Notes: generated from the sequence alone by a model not told the origin. A DNA stretch of 64,000 nucleotides from Polyangia bacterium (GCA_030424595.1 JAUHWG010000002.1:186001-250000), one strand, 5' to 3'; shown: positions 17,348 to 26,885, counted from the stretch's first letter. Made by a program: numbers and translations.

Positions 17348-18271
17348 TTGAGCGTCCCAAGCTCGCACCGCGGGCGCTACGCCCCGAGCCCCACCGGTCG
17401 CCTCCACCTCGGCAACGCCCGCTCCGCGCTCCTCGCATGGTTGGAGACGCGGCGGGCCGGCGGCGTGTTTGTCATGCGGATCGAGGACGTCGATCATCAG
17501 CGCTCACGCCCCGAATTCGAGGAGCGGCTGCTCACGGATCTGCGCTGGCTCGGCCTCGACTGGGACGAGGGTCCGGACGTCGGCGGCGCCTACGGGCCCT
17601 ATCGTCAGTCCGAGCGAGACGAGCGCTACGCCGCCGCGATCGAGGCGCTCGACGTCTTCCCCTGCTCCTGTTCGCGCCGCGAGCTCCGCGAAGAGGCGTC
17701 GATGGGGGAGGGCGATGAGCCTATCTATCCCGGCACCTGCGCTGCCGGCCCTCGCCACCCAGAGCGGCCGCTGGCCCTGCGCTGGCGGACCCCCGCCGGC
17801 ATCGTCGAGGTCGAGGACAGGATCGCAGGGACGCTCCGGCAGGACGTCCGCGCCGAGGTCGGCGACATCCTCCTCCGCCGCCGGGACGCCGCCTGGGCCT
17901 ACCAGCTCGCGGTGGTCGTCGACGACGCGGCGATGGGGATCACCGACGTCGTCCGCGGCGCCGACCTGCTGATGAGCACGCCCCGGCAGGTGCTCCTCCA
18001 CCGGGCCCTCGACGCGACGCCCCCCCGCTTCGCCCATGTCCCGCTGATCCTCGGAGAGGACGGCCACAAGCTCAGCAAGCGCCACGGCGCCCCGGATCTC
18101 AGCGCTCTGCGTGAGGGAGGGATCGCGCCGGAGCGAGTGGTCGCCCTCCTGGCCCGCTCTGTCGGCCTCGTAGGACCCTCTAGAACGATGATTCAGGCCC
18201 AGGAGCTGCTCGCCGAGTTTGACCTCTCGCGGATCCGGCCGGTCGCCGTCGACTGGCGCAGCCTCGCGTGA
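17348..18271 (+). CDS. gluQ: glutamyl-Q tRNA(Asp) synthetase
   Basis: 307 residues, starting at a TTG six bases after the preceding TGA and in the same frame. GRYAPSPTGRLHLGNARSAL is the class I HIGH region and KLSKRHG is the KMSKS equivalent. The CSCS...YPGTC cysteines form the zinc site of GluQ proteins. It lacks the anticodon-binding domain of full glutamyl-tRNA synthetase, as expected for GluQ, which attaches glutamate to queuosine in tRNA-Asp. There is no ribosome-binding site, so it may depend on translation of the upstream gene. Confidence 0.94.
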   Translation: MSVPSSHRGRYAPSPTGRLHLGNARSALLAWLETRRAGGVFVMRIEDVDHQRSRPEFEERLLTDLRWLGLDWDEGPDVGGAYGPYRQSERDERYAAAIEALDVFPCSCSRRELREEASMGEGDEPIYPGTCAAGPRHPERPLALRWRTPAGIVEVEDRIAGTLRQDVRAEVGDILLRRRDAAWAYQLAVVVDDAAMGITDVVRGADLLMSTPRQVLLHRALDATPPRFAHVPLILGEDGHKLSKRHGAPDLSALREGGIAPERVVALLARSVGLVGPSRTMIQAQELLAEFDLSRIRPVAVDWRSLA

Positions 18272-18310
18272 TCTTGAGCCTCGTTTGCAGAGCGAGTACA
18301 AGGGCGGGGA

Positions 18311-20608
18311 ATGCCCCGCACATCGACCCTGACCGTCGTCGCTCTCCCCCTCTTCGCCCTCCTCCTCGGCTGTCCGCCGAAGGAGCCGACGGTCTTGCCT
18401 GAGCCGGCGCCGGTCGTCGAGGCGCGCTTTACCTACCCCGACAGCGCGAAGGGAGACGTCGTCGACGACTACCACGGCACCGAGGTCGCCGACCCCTACC
18501 GCTGGCTCGAGGATCCCGACTCGCCGGAGACCAGGGCCTGGGTCGAGGCGCAAAACAAGCTCACCTTCGGCTACCTCGAGGGTCTGGCTGCGCGGAAGGT
18601 GATCACCGATCGCCTGACCGAGCTGTGGAACTACGAGCGCTACGGCGTCCCGTACCGCAAGGGCAAGCGCTACTTCTACTCGCGCAACGACGGCCTGCAA
18701 AACCAGAGCGTGGTCTACACCGCGCCGTCGCTCGACGCGGAGCCGACCGTCGTCCTCGATCCGAACAAGCTCTCCGCCGACGGCACTGTCGCCCTCTCGG
18801 GGATGTCCGTCAGCCCCGACGGCAAGCTGGTCGCCTACGGCCTCGCCAGCTCCGGATCGGACTGGCAGGAGTACCACGTCCGCGAGATCGACTCGGGCAC
18901 CGACCGCGAGGACACGCTCAAGTGGATCAAGTTCTCCGGGGTCTCCTGGACCAAGGACAGCAAGGGCTTCTTCTACTCGCGCTACGCCGAGCCCACCGAG
19001 GAAGAGGCGCTCAGCGGGACGAACCTCAACCAAAAGCTCTACTACCACCGCCTCGGCGCTCCGCAGGCGGAGGACGTGCTGATCTACGAGAACACCGAGC
19101 ACCCCAAGTGGGGCTACAACGCCAACGTCAGCGATGACGGCAAGTACCTCGTCGTCGAGGTCTGGGAGGGCTCCGCCGAGAAGAACGCGATCCTCGTCAA
19201 GGAGCTCAAGGGCAAGGCGGCGACCGCCCCCGGCGGGATGATCGAGCTGATGCCGGCGTTCGACGCCAAGTACGAGTTCATCGACAACAAGGGCGGCGAC
19301 CTCTGGTTTCTCAGCAACAAGGACGCGCCGCGGGGCAAGGTCATCAGCGTCAACCTCAAGAAGCCGGATCCCGAGAAGTGGACGACGGTCATCCCCGAGT
19401 CCGAGGAGACGCTGCGCGGCGCCAACGTCATCGGCGACAAGTTCTTCGCCAACTACCTCAAGGACGCCCACTCGCAGGTCAAGATCTTCGACCTCAAGGG
19501 CGCCGAGAAGGGGGAGCTCGCGCTCCCGGGCATCGGCACGGTCTACGGCCTCGGCGGGGAGCGCAAGGACAAGGAGACCTTCTACATGTTCACCGGCTAC
19601 ACCCAGCCGGGGAGCATCTTCCGCTACGACGTCAAGAAGGGCGAGAGCACGCTCTTCCGCGAGCCCAAGGTCGACTTCAACCCGGCGGACTACGTCACCG
19701 AGCAGGTCTTCTACACCAGCAAGGACGGCACCAAGGTGCCGATGTTCCTGACCCATAAGACAGGCTTGGACAAGAACGGGCAAAACCCGACCTACCTCTA
19801 CGGCTACGGCGGCTTCAACATCGCGATCACGCCCTCCTTCTCGGTCGCGAACCTGGCCTGGATGGAGATGGGCGGGGTGCTCGCGGTCGCCAACCTCCGC
19901 GGCGGCGGCGAGTACGGCGAGGCCTGGCATGAGGCGGGGACCAAGCTCAACAAGCAGAACGTCTTCGACGACTTCATCGGCGCCGCCGAGTGGCTGATCG
20001 CCGAGAAGTACACCTCGCCCGAGAAGCTCGCGATCGGCGGGCGCTCCAACGGCGGTCTCCTCGTCGGCGCGGCGATGACCCAGCGTCCAGACCTCTTCAA
20101 GGTCGCGCTCCCGGGCGTCGGCGTGCTCGACATGCTCCGCTTCCACAAGTTCACGATCGGCTGGGCGTGGATCTCGGACTACGGCTCCTCGGACGACGCC
20201 GAGCAGTTCAAGGCGCTCCTCGCCTACTCGCCGCTGCACAACCTCAAGCCGGAGACCGAGTACCCGGCGACGATGGTCCACACCGCCGATCACGACGATC
20301 GCGTCGTCCCGGGGCACTCGTTTAAGTTCACGGCCGCCCTCCAGGCCGCGCACGTCGGCGACAACCCGGTGATGATCCGGATCGAGACCAAGGCGGGTCA
20401 CGGCGCAGGGAAGCCGACGAGCAAGAAGATCGAAGAGGCCGCGGATCTCTGGACCTTCGTCGTCGACAACCTCGGGATGAAGGTCGGCGGGAGTGATGCA
20501 GCGCCCGCTGCAGCGCCCGAGGCCGGCACCGCCGAGGCGGACGCTGCCGCGGACGCTGCCGCGGACGACGGTGCTGCCAAGGCCGAGGCTCCTGCCGCGG
20601 CGCAGTAG
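18311..20608 (+). CDS. prolyl oligopeptidase (S9A) lipoprotein
   Basis: 765 residues. Signal peptide with lipobox LLLGC (Cys21). Residues about 40-110 are the S9A N-terminal helix region ([22 protein letters not shown]), followed by a beta-propeller and the alpha/beta-hydrolase domain. The active site is intact: Ser579 in GGRSNGG, Asp in DHDDRVVP, His697 in GHGAGKP. It cuts short peptides after proline in the cell envelope. The last 50 residues are an Ala/Asp tail outside the family. Its own -10-like TACAAG lies 8 nt before GGCGGGGA-ATG; terminators follow. Confidence 0.95.
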   Translation: MPRTSTLTVVALPLFALLLGCPPKEPTVLPEPAPVVEARFTYPDSAKGDVVDDYHGTEVADPYRWLEDPDSPETRAWVEAQNKLTFGYLEGLAARKVITDRLTELWNYERYGVPYRKGKRYFYSRNDGLQNQSVVYTAPSLDAEPTVVLDPNKLSADGTVALSGMSVSPDGKLVAYGLASSGSDWQEYHVREIDSGTDREDTLKWIKFSGVSWTKDSKGFFYSRYAEPTEEEALSGTNLNQKLYYHRLGAPQAEDVLIYENTEHPKWGYNANVSDDGKYLVVEVWEGSAEKNAILVKELKGKAATAPGGMIELMPAFDAKYEFIDNKGGDLWFLSNKDAPRGKVISVNLKKPDPEKWTTVIPESEETLRGANVIGDKFFANYLKDAHSQVKIFDLKGAEKGELALPGIGTVYGLGGERKDKETFYMFTGYTQPGSIFRYDVKKGESTLFREPKVDFNPADYVTEQVFYTSKDGTKVPMFLTHKTGLDKNGQNPTYLYGYGGFNIAITPSFSVANLAWMEMGGVLAVANLRGGGEYGEAWHEAGTKLNKQNVFDDFIGAAEWLIAEKYTSPEKLAIGGRSNGGLLVGAAMTQRPDLFKVALPGVGVLDMLRFHKFTIGWAWISDYGSSDDAEQFKALLAYSPLHNLKPETEYPATMVHTADHDDRVVPGHSFKFTAALQAAHVGDNPVMIRIETKAGHGAGKPTSKKIEEAADLWTFVVDNLGMKVGGSDAAPAAAPEAGTAEADAAADAAADDGAAKAEAPAAAQ

Positions 20609-20652
20609 ACGTCGAAGCTCCGCCGGCTGAGCCTGGTCGGCGGAAGCGCAGT

Positions 20653-20692
20653 GATGATCCGTGCCCCGAGGCCTCGGCGCACGGAGCATCAT
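20653..20692 (+). terminator. imperfect hairpin after the peptidase gene
   Basis: An inverted repeat of the type ATGAT-CCGTGC-CCGAGG paired with CCTCGG-GCACGG-ATCAT, with small bulges, spans about 40 bp. It directly precedes the perfect hairpin at 20693 and probably helps termination. Confidence 0.5.
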
Positions 20693-20720
20693 GAAGCCGC
20701 GGGGCTACCCCCGCGGCTTC
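20693..20720. terminator. perfect 12-bp hairpin
   Basis: GAAGCCGCGGGG (20693-20704) pairs fully with CCCCGCGGCTTC (20709-20720) across a four-base loop. It sits between convergent genes, the peptidase (+) and cutA (-), and there is no strong U-tract on either side. Confidence 0.65.
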
Positions 20721-20764
20721 GCTACGTCTTCGCAGCGGTCACACAGCCACCCGCTCCGGCTCGG

Positions 20765-21151
20765 CTATTTCTTCGCAGCGTTCACGGAGCGCAGCGATGA
20801 CGCTTCGTCTCTCGCAGCGGTCACGCTCTGCAGCCACTCGACGTAGGGCTGCGCGCTCGCGCTCGCGTCTAGGGCGACGACCTTGGGGACGTCGTAGGGG
20901 TGAAGCTCGGGCGCGCGGACGAGGAGCGCGGGGAGCCGCTCGCTCGTGGTCTCCATGATCACCAGGGACTCTGCATCGGCGCACAGCTCCCCCTCCCACC
21001 AGTAGAGCGAGCGGACAGCCGGGAGGATGTTGCCGCAGCCGACCAGCCGCTCCTCCAGGAGCTGTCGCAGCAGCGCCTCCGCCGACTCTTCGGGACAGGT
21101 CATGAGAACGACGTGCAGCGCCGGCGAGGGCAGGGGAGCAGGATCGACCAT
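20765..21151 (-). CDS. cutA: CutA-family divalent-ion tolerance protein
   Basis: 128 residues from ATG 21151. Typical CutA features: early VVLMTCPEESAEALLRQLLEERLVGCGN, then PAVRSLYWWEGEL, ESLVIMETT, HPYDVPKVVAL and PYVEWL near the end. CutA forms trimers and is linked to metal tolerance, though its activity is unclear. The C-terminus has a 20-residue extension. A TAGGAT hexamer ends 8 nt before the ATG. It is divergent from the nuclease-fold gene. Confidence 0.93.
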   Translation of the reverse strand: MVDPAPLPSPALHVVLMTCPEESAEALLRQLLEERLVGCGNILPAVRSLYWWEGELCADAESLVIMETTSERLPALLVRAPELHPYDVPKVVALDASASAQPYVEWLQSVTAARDEASSLRSVNAAKK

Positions 21152-21283
21152 CGTCGGCAATCCTAGAGGATCACAGCCGCGCTCGCCGGCCACGAAGACC
21201 CCGCAGAGATCGCGTCGTTCACTGCACATGTGAAAGATCTTCCGCACTTGCGGGCCCATCGGGGGCTCCTATCCTGGTCCTGG

Positions 21284-22192
21284 ATGCAAAGGCGAACTCT
21301 CATCGGTGGCTTCTCTGCGGTCGCCCTCGCGGCGGGATGCCGCGCGAGGGTCAGCGCCGAGGCCCCGGTCTCCCGCCCGTCGTCGACGCTGCGGGTGATG
21401 ACCCTGAACCTCGCCCACGGCCGCGGGCGAGCGCCGAGCCAATCGTGGATCCGCGATCCGGCGGACTTCCGCCGCAACCTCGACGCGATCGCCACGCTCC
21501 TCCGACGCGAGAGCCCGGATATCGTCGCCCTCCAAGAGGCCGAACTCGGATCGAGCTGGGCCGGCGACTTCGATCACGTCGGCTACCTCGCCGAGCGAGC
21601 GGGCTACGGCCATGTCATCGCCACGGCGCACATGCGCGAGGAGGGCCGCTTTCGCTACGGCACCGCGGTCATCAGCCGGCACAGGATGAGCGAAGGCCAG
21701 GGCGGAGACTTCCAGGCCCAGAGCCGCTGGCGCAAGGGATTCACCCGAGCGATCGTCGACCTCGGCGGTAGCGATCCGTTGGCGGTCTTGACGGTCCACC
21801 TCGACTTCGCCAGCGCCCGCCGGCGTCGCGCTCAGCTCGAGGAGCTCGCCGGGATCGTCGGCACGACCCGCCGGCCGCTGGTCGTGATGGGTGACTTCAA
21901 CACCTCCTGGACAGAGCGTGATCGCAGCGGCCTCGCCGAGTTCGCCGACAAGCTCGGCCTGCGCCCCTGGTGCCCAGAGCTCCGCGCCCACCGGGACGGG
22001 GTCAGGACGTTCCGCGGGATGCCTCGCCGGCTCGACTGGATCCTGGTCTCCAAGGGGCTGGAGTTCGCAAACTACGCGACCCTCGGCGGCGACAAGGTCT
22101 CCGACCACATCCCCGTCCTCGCCGATCTCCGGGTGACGACGCCCAAGCCGCGTCACCTCTCGCTGATCCACGGCCACAGCGCGCACGTCTAG
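21284..22192 (+). CDS. endonuclease/exonuclease/phosphatase-fold lipoprotein
   Basis: 302 residues from ATG 21284, giving a signal peptide with RR and lipobox LAAGC (Cys19). EEP-superfamily residues are in order: LNLAHG, ALQEAE, LTVHLDF, VMGDFNTS, RLDWILV, SDHIPVLA. These metal-dependent phosphodiesterases cut DNA, RNA, phospholipid head groups or nucleotides; the substrate here is unknown. A TATCCT hexamer ends 8 nt before the start. A second EEP lipoprotein of a different subfamily lies at 32333. Confidence 0.88.
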   Translation: MQRRTLIGGFSAVALAAGCRARVSAEAPVSRPSSTLRVMTLNLAHGRGRAPSQSWIRDPADFRRNLDAIATLLRRESPDIVALQEAELGSSWAGDFDHVGYLAERAGYGHVIATAHMREEGRFRYGTAVISRHRMSEGQGGDFQAQSRWRKGFTRAIVDLGGSDPLAVLTVHLDFASARRRRAQLEELAGIVGTTRRPLVVMGDFNTSWTERDRSGLAEFADKLGLRPWCPELRAHRDGVRTFRGMPRRLDWILVSKGLEFANYATLGGDKVSDHIPVLADLRVTTPKPRHLSLIHGHSAHV

Positions 22193-22491
22193 CGTGCTCG
22201 TCCTCGGCGCTAGCTCGCGCAAACTATCGCGATCTACGGCTTGGACATTTCCGTCGTGACGCGGTGGCAACCCGTCGGCCCTCAACTCGCTCGCGGAGAG
22301 GCGCAGCGAGCAGAAGCAACAGCGGCGAGCTCGCGGCCCCCACCGTGGACCCATGAGACGGCCTGCAAGCCCGCACATCGCCGAAGGAGCGCCCGTCGGC
22401 CCCTTTGCTCGCTAGCGGAGAAACGCACTGCTCAACAGCAACAGCTCGCGACGTTGTGGGAGACCCTCCCAATCGCGGAATTCGCAGCTCG
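22193..22491. repeat. degenerate copies of the 3' end of the neighbouring membrane-protein gene
   Basis: This gap of about 300 bp has no gene. Read on the minus strand it holds two further copies of the last 11 codons of the gene ending at 22492 (LLLIIAALLR-stop). One is at about 22408-22447 (reads LLLLSSAFLR-stop) and one at about 22290-22328 (reads LLLLLAAPLR without the stop). They are spaced about 85-115 bp apart and diverged. Confidence 0.7.
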
Positions 22492-23613
22492 CTAGCGGAG
22501 AAGCGCAGCGATGATCAGCAGCAGCGGCGGCAGCCCGCCGAGGACGAGGGTCCCCCTAGCCAACGCTCCGCTCCGACCGCGGGCGCCCAGCGGGAGCGCG
22601 CCGAGGAGCTGCTGACGACGCCCCTTTTCTCGGTGGAGCGCGACGAAGGGGCCGAGCCAGAGGCTCAGCGCGATCAGCCCGGCGGCGAGCTCCGGAGCCG
22701 AGGCCTGCTCTGCGCTCATGATCCATGCGGCGGCCGCTAACACGGCGGCTAGCCGAACCCAGAGGAGCGAGCGCAGGCGTAGGAGCTGGAGCAGATCGAG
22801 CCGAAGCGGCCCCGGCAGCGCGACGATCCAGCTCGGCGCAGCGGGCGGTCGCGGGGGGCCGGTGAGCGTTCGGCTGATCTCGTGGAGCCGCGGGGTCGCC
22901 TCCCACAGGCCGACGCCGTAGAGCCGCGGCGCGAGGAGCCGAAGGCCGACGCCGATCGCCAAGGGGAGCGCGAGGAAGGGCAGGGTGTTGCGGGTCGGAC
23001 CGCGGAGCTCCATCGCCAACTGGCCCGGCATCGCCAGGGCGAGCGCGAGGGCGATGCCCAGCGCGGGGACGTAGAGGTGAACCGCGGCCTCGGGCGCGGT
23101 CCAGCCGGAGGCGAGCGTCCGCTGCAGCTCGGAGGCGGTGCTCCCCTCGTCAAACCTACGACCGAGCCAGGCCGCAAGACCTGCGCTCACGGGCTCGACC
23201 AGCGCCGCGAAGAGGAGCACCCAGGCGAGATCCCCGAGCAGGCTGAGGGTGGTCGAGAGCGGGGCCACAGGCGCCGCCGCGAGGAGGATCGCCAAGGCCC
23301 CGAAGAGGACGACCCAAGCAAAACCGCGGCGATGTCGACCTCGGGCCAGGCGCCAATGCTCGTCGCCGCTGATCGGCCGCGGGAGGAGGGCCAGACGCTG
23401 ACGAGAGTGGAGATATCCCGACGTCCGCGCGTGGAGCCCGGCGAGCAGCAAGAAGGGCGCTCCGGCGAAGACCAGCGAGCGCAGGCCCTCGGGCGCACCT
23501 CGTGCGCCGTCGCCGAGGACCAGCGCCCAGGCGAGCGCGACGGCGGCCGTCGCCACGCCCCCCTCGCCAAGCCCTCGCCAGCGGAGCCCAGCAATGGCAC
23601 GATCCCGCGACAC
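22492..23613 (-). CDS. polytopic membrane protein of unknown function
   Basis: 373 residues from a GTG at 23613 (upstream in-frame sequence is Arg-rich and not protein-like; the start is uncertain). About eight to nine hydrophobic segments are separated by Arg-rich cytoplasmic loops, for example [19 protein letters not shown] after the second segment, in the style of ABC-2-type permease subunits. I recognise no diagnostic motif and no ATPase gene lies next to it. It is divergent from crtI with 234 bp between. Its 3' end is repeated downstream. Confidence 0.65.
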   Translation of the reverse strand: MSRDRAIAGLRWRGLGEGGVATAAVALAWALVLGDGARGAPEGLRSLVFAGAPFLLLAGLHARTSGYLHSRQRLALLPRPISGDEHWRLARGRHRRGFAWVVLFGALAILLAAAPVAPLSTTLSLLGDLAWVLLFAALVEPVSAGLAAWLGRRFDEGSTASELQRTLASGWTAPEAAVHLYVPALGIALALALAMPGQLAMELRGPTRNTLPFLALPLAIGVGLRLLAPRLYGVGLWEATPRLHEISRTLTGPPRPPAAPSWIVALPGPLRLDLLQLLRLRSLLWVRLAAVLAAAAWIMSAEQASAPELAAGLIALSLWLGPFVALHREKGRRQQLLGALPLGARGRSGALARGTLVLGGLPPLLLIIAALLR

Positions 23614-23678
23614 GGCGCTGTGGCTCGCGCTACCCGCGCTCAGGCCTTCTTCGACGTCCACGGCGGCAGTATGCCGGA

Positions 23679-23712
23679 GCTGTCCGTTTGCGGTCACATT
23701 CCAGCGGACAGC
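23679..23712. promoter_or_regulatory. inverted repeat upstream of crtI (candidate operator)
   Basis: GCTGTCCG (23679-23686) and CGGACAGC (23705-23712) are perfect 8-bp inverted repeats with an 18-bp spacer, in the divergent region 135 bp before crtI. A further GCGGACA half-site follows. The arrangement suits a dimeric regulator, but none is identified. Confidence 0.4.
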
Positions 23713-23847
23713 GGACACTCCACGGCGCAGGACCGGATCCTCGCGACGCCAAGACAACGCGCTCAGCATGCCGACCACGGGCTCTCGCTTGCGTCCCGCC
23801 GCGGCCGCCCTCATGTCCCTCCTGCCCCCCCGCGTTTCGTCGCTCCT

Positions 23848-25377
23848 ATGGCTACCCAGAACATCATCGTCATCGGCTCCGGCCTTGGAGGCCTCGCCTC
23901 CGCCATCCGCCTCCGGGCGATGGGCTACGCAGTCACGATCCTCGAGGCTCGTGACCAACCTGGCGGTCGCGCCGGGGTCTTCGAGCGCGACGGCTACACC
24001 TTTGACGCGGGGCCTACGGTGGTCACCGCCAGCTATCTCTTCGACGAGCTCTTCGCCCTCGTCGGCCGCGATCGCGAGGACTACGTCAGCTTCGGCCCGG
24101 TCGACCCCTTCTACCGGGTCGTCTTCCCCGACGGCGAACGCTTCGACTACGTCGGCGACGAGGACCGGCTCCTCTCCCAGATCAAGGAGTTCAACCCGAA
24201 GGACGTCGACGGCTACCGAGCCTTCGCCGCCCACGCCAAGAAGATCTTCGACGTCGGCTACACCCAGCTCGCAGACAAGCCCTTTGATAGAGCCGGGGCG
24301 ATGATGAAGATCGTCCCGGATCTAATCCGTCTCGGCTGCTATCGCTCGGTCTACGGCCTCGTCAGCCAGTACATCCAGGACGAGCGCCTGCGCCAGGTCC
24401 TGACCTTTGAGCCGCTCCTCGTCGGCGGCAACCCCTTCCGCGTCCCAGCGATCTACGCCCTCATCCACACCCTCGAGAAGAAGTGGGGGATCGAGTACGC
24501 GAAGGGGGGGACGACGGCGATCGTCAGCGCGATGTGCCGGCTCCTCGCCGAGCTCGACGTCGACATCCGCCTCAACACTCCGGTCGTCGAGATCGAGGTC
24601 GAGGGCCGACGTGCGGTCGCCGTCCGCACCGGCGACGGCGAGCGGATCGAGTGCGCCGCGGTGGTCTCGAACGCCGATCCCTCCTTCGTGTACACGCGGA
24701 TGGTCGCGGCCAAGCACCGCCGGGTGAACCGTGACTGGCTGATCAAGCGCAAGAAGCAGTCGATGAGCCTCTTCGTCGGCTACTTCGGCGCGCGCAAGAC
24801 CTGGCCCAAGCTCGCACACCACACGATCATCCTCGGACGCCGCTACCGCGAGCTGTTGGAGGACATCTTCGAGCGCAAGGTGCTCGCCGACGACTTCTCG
24901 CTCTACCTCCACGCGCCGACGCGCAGCGATCCCGACATGGCCCCGCCTGGCTGCGAGGCCTTCTACGTCCTCTCGCCGGTGCCCAACAACCGCAGCGGCG
25001 TCGACTGGGAGGCCCGCGGCCAGTCCTACTTCGACGGGATCCTCGACTTCCTGGACGAGGATCATGTGCCTGGCCTGCGCGACAACCTCGACGTCAACTT
25101 CTTCGTCACGCCGAACTACTTCGAGCGCGACCTTCGCTCGGTCCACGGCAACGCCTTCGGCCTGGAGCCGCGCCTCAGCCAGTCCGCGTTCTTCCGCTAC
25201 CACAACCGCTCCGAGGACGTGGGCGGGCTCTACTTCGTCGGCGCAGGCACGCATCCGGGGGCCGGCATGCCCGGTGTCCTGACCTCAGCCAAGGTGTTGG
25301 AGCGCCTGATCCCCGCCCCCTCGCCAGGGGACGCGCTCCCGCTCCCGCGAACCCCTGCGCCGAGAGTCGCGTCGTGA
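23848..25377 (+). CDS. crtI: phytoene desaturase
   Basis: 509 residues. FAD-binding GSGLGGLASAIRLRAMGY near the N-terminus and GGRAGVFERDGYTFDAGPTVV identify the CrtI family, and the C-terminal YFVGAGTHPGAGMPGVLTSAK is its bacterial signature. It introduces double bonds into phytoene at the membrane. Its stop overlaps the crtB start (GTGA), so the two are coupled. How many desaturation steps it performs cannot be read from the sequence. No cyclase or other crt gene is present nearby. Confidence 0.95.
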   Translation: MATQNIIVIGSGLGGLASAIRLRAMGYAVTILEARDQPGGRAGVFERDGYTFDAGPTVVTASYLFDELFALVGRDREDYVSFGPVDPFYRVVFPDGERFDYVGDEDRLLSQIKEFNPKDVDGYRAFAAHAKKIFDVGYTQLADKPFDRAGAMMKIVPDLIRLGCYRSVYGLVSQYIQDERLRQVLTFEPLLVGGNPFRVPAIYALIHTLEKKWGIEYAKGGTTAIVSAMCRLLAELDVDIRLNTPVVEIEVEGRRAVAVRTGDGERIECAAVVSNADPSFVYTRMVAAKHRRVNRDWLIKRKKQSMSLFVGYFGARKTWPKLAHHTIILGRRYRELLEDIFERKVLADDFSLYLHAPTRSDPDMAPPGCEAFYVLSPVPNNRSGVDWEARGQSYFDGILDFLDEDHVPGLRDNLDVNFFVTPNYFERDLRSVHGNAFGLEPRLSQSAFFRYHNRSEDVGGLYFVGAGTHPGAGMPGVLTSAKVLERLIPAPSPGDALPLPRTPAPRVAS

Positions 25378-26357
25378 CCGAGCGGGAGGATCCTGTCGTC
25401 GCGGCGAGCCGGGCAGTCCTCGCTGAGCACGCGCGGACCTTCAACCTCGCCGGCGCCTTCCTGCCGCCCGAGCGCCTCGACGAGGCCGCGGTCATCTACG
25501 CCTTCTGTCGTCTCGTCGACGACACGGTCGACGAGGCCCCGTCCGCGGAGGTCGGAGTGCGCGAGCTCGCGGAGATCGAGGCGGAGCTCCGCCAGGAGAG
25601 CGCGCCGCGACCGCTCCTCGCCGGACTCCTCGAGATCGCAGAGCGACGACGGATCGACCTCCGGGTCTTCGAAGAGCTGATCATCGGCGTCCGCTCCGAC
25701 TCCGACGAGGTCCGTATCGCCGACGATGAGGCTCTGCTGCGCTACTGCTACCGCGTCGCCGGCACGGTCGGCCTCATGATGTGCGGGGCCATCGGCGTTG
25801 AGTCCCAGACTGCGCTCCCCTTCGCCCTTGATCTTGGCCTCGGCATGCAGATCACCAACATCTGCCGAGACGTCGCGGAGGACGCGAAGCGCGGCCGGAT
25901 CTATATTCCCGAGAGCCGCCTGCGTCGGGTCGGGATCGCCCCCGAGACCATCCTCGACGGTACGGTCGACCGCCGCCTCCTGAGCATGGTCATCGAAGAT
26001 CTGCTGAAGCTCGCAGAGCGCTACTACGAGAGCGCCGATCACGGGATGAGCTTCATCCCAGCGCGCTCCCGCGTCGCCATCCTGGTCGCGAGCCGGGTCT
26101 ACCGAGCGATCGGCCGGCGACTGCTCGCCCACGGCAGCGATCCGATGGTCGGTCGCACCATCGTCCCGCGGCGGGGCAAGGCGCGCTGGCTGAGCTCGGC
26201 CCTCTTCACCTTCGCGACTCGCCGAGGCCAGGAGAGGAGCGTCCCTCACGACCCCTGGCTCCACCGCGGACTGGCGGGATTCCCCGGCGCAGATCCCCTC
26301 GCGGCTCGCCTCTGCGATCGCTTCGTCGCCGATCCGCGGTCCACCTCGACGCCCTGA
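25374..26357 (+). CDS. crtB: phytoene synthase
   Basis: 327 residues from GTG 25374, overlapping the crtI stop. Head-to-head prenyl synthase with YAFCRLVDDTVDE (first Asp-rich site) and QITNICRDVAEDAKRGRIYIPE (second). It condenses two geranylgeranyl diphosphates to phytoene, the substrate of crtI. It is a distant paralogue of hpnC and hpnD in this window; pairing with crtI makes phytoene synthase the best call. The last 50 residues are variable. Confidence 0.93.
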   Translation: MTEREDPVVAASRAVLAEHARTFNLAGAFLPPERLDEAAVIYAFCRLVDDTVDEAPSAEVGVRELAEIEAELRQESAPRPLLAGLLEIAERRRIDLRVFEELIIGVRSDSDEVRIADDEALLRYCYRVAGTVGLMMCGAIGVESQTALPFALDLGLGMQITNICRDVAEDAKRGRIYIPESRLRRVGIAPETILDGTVDRRLLSMVIEDLLKLAERYYESADHGMSFIPARSRVAILVASRVYRAIGRRLLAHGSDPMVGRTIVPRRGKARWLSSALFTFATRRGQERSVPHDPWLHRGLAGFPGADPLAARLCDRFVADPRSTSTP

Positions 26358-26369
26358 TACACTCCCGTC
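26358..26369 (+). promoter_or_regulatory. extended -10-like element of a probable leaderless gene
   Basis: TGATACACT: the TACACT hexamer (26358-26363) has the extended TGn and ends six bases before GTG 26370. It overlaps the last codons of crtB region sequence (the crtB stop is at 26357). Confidence 0.5.
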
Positions 26370-26825
26370 GTGGCCGAGCTCGGCAGCATCTACGAGGCGG
26401 ACACGCGCGAGGGCGCCCGCGGTCGAGACCTCCGCGTCGAGGTCCGCTACCCCGCCTACGCCCTCGGCGACGGCGACGGGGTCTGGATCCCCATCCCCGA
26501 GCGTCTGCCGGTCGAGGGCGAGCTGGTCGCCCGGACACCTTCAGCCTTTGATCGCGAGGGCAAGGTGCTCCTCCGCCTGCCGGAGAACTTCCCGAAAGGC
26601 GGCGCCCTGAGGCTGCGCGGGCAGGGCGAGACACCCGCTGGCGGCGGTCCTGCCGGCGATCTCTTCGTCCAAGTTGTGATCGACGAGCAGGCGTCGCCGA
26701 TGACCGCTCTGCGCGGGCTCGGAGCTGGGATGCCAGCCTTACCGGCCGGTCCCTCGACGCCGGTGCTCATCGCCCTCGCCCTCGGCGGCGCCGCGACCCT
26801 CTACTGGGTCGCGACGACGATCTAG
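26370..26825 (+). CDS. DnaJ C-terminal-domain protein with a membrane tail, no J domain
   Basis: 151 residues from GTG 26370. Residues 20-108 resemble one substrate-binding domain of DnaJ/Hsp40: a strand-rich start, then LLRLPENFPKGGALRLRGQGE, and GDLFVQVVID, the usual end of the module. The J domain, Gly/Phe region and zinc finger are all missing. After a Gly/Pro linker comes one hydrophobic segment (about 129-149), so the protein looks tail-anchored. It might hold unfolded clients at a membrane, but this is inference. It follows crtB by 12 bp. Confidence 0.75.
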   Translation: MAELGSIYEADTREGARGRDLRVEVRYPAYALGDGDGVWIPIPERLPVEGELVARTPSAFDREGKVLLRLPENFPKGGALRLRGQGETPAGGGPAGDLFVQVVIDEQASPMTALRGLGAGMPALPAGPSTPVLIALALGGAATLYWVATTI

Positions 26826-26861
26826 CGCCCGACGCCCCTCCTAAAGAGCCCCCGGTCTGTG

Positions 26862-26885
26862 CCACGGCCGCCTAGCAGGCCGTGG
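26862..26885. terminator. 8-bp perfect hairpin after the DnaJ-like gene
   Basis: CCACGGCC (26862-26869) pairs with GGCCGTGG (26878-26885) around an eight-base loop that contains CTAGCA, the left end of the dispersed repeat. It could terminate the crt/DnaJ-like transcript. Confidence 0.5.

Noticed and set aside
17504..20692. Open minus-strand frame of more than 1000 codons opposite gluQ and the peptidase gene
   Set aside because: It is the antisense of two clearly conserved genes. GC-rich coding DNA leaves the opposite frame open, and the translation is Arg/Val/Glu/Asp-rich with no motif.
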